13,541 nt of DNA, taken from contig DDJI01000032.1 of assembly GCA_002338885.1 (NCBI GenBank), forward strand, positions 1-13,541. Reading direction: 5' to 3'. Every line of letters starts with the position of its first letter. The first letter of the stretch is position 1. The position numbers were made by a program, and so were the translations under genes. The stretch is from Ruminococcus sp. UBA1828. Its GTDB lineage: Bacteria; Bacillota; Clostridia; Oscillospirales; Ruminococcaceae. A model generated the notes under the pieces. It did no database searches and had not been told where the DNA came from. It saw only the letters and a list, made by a program, of their open reading frames with translations. Below, one piece after another: positions 13,531-13,541 of this stretch.

Positions 13531-13541
13531 GAAAAAGCCCG

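Overview
The window looks like chromosomal DNA of a Gram-positive, low-to-mid GC Clostridia-type bacterium, probably in the Oscillospirales/Ruminococcaceae sphere; this placement is inferred from gene content and style, not proven. The grounds are strong AGGAGG-type ribosome binding sites, TTG and GTG starts, sigma-A-like promoters, an ECF-type ThiT transporter under a TPP riboswitch, a yfmF/yfmH M16 peptidase pair, a DacF-type carboxypeptidase and a classic lipobox. There are no RNA genes, transposons or CRISPR arrays, and the region reads as ordinary chromosome.

Left part (1-5716), mostly minus strand. The 3' end of a GH94-like glycoside phosphorylase (+) meets dacF (-) at a shared bidirectional terminator. 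Next is the thiamine unit, thiT then a thiamine pyrophosphokinase gene (-). It has a near-consensus promoter, a TPP riboswitch with a terminator, and a strong terminator at its end, so uptake and activation of thiamine are controlled together by TPP. Two more minus-strand genes follow, each with its own promoter: a surface lipoprotein with a degenerate NlpC/P60 domain, and an FkbM-family methyltransferase whose start region carries a Fur-like palindrome.

Right part (5735-13541), plus strand. A CPA2-type cation/proton antiporter is a single-gene unit with its own promoter and terminator. After it comes a likely operon: yfmF (TTG start), yfmH (1 base later), lgt (with a long acidic repeat tail), folD, and a membrane/coiled-coil protein of unknown function that finishes just before the window ends. 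One clear promoter precedes yfmF. Structured intercistronic elements without proper U-tracts lie between lgt and folD and between folD and the last gene, so partial read-through is plausible.

I did not find a clear new multi-gene system. The points most worth a second look are the NlpC/P60 lipoprotein with all three catalytic positions substituted, the Lgt acidic tail with its internal tandem repeat, the Fur-like box at the methyltransferase promoter, the ThiT C-terminal extension, and the unrecognised membrane coiled-coil protein.
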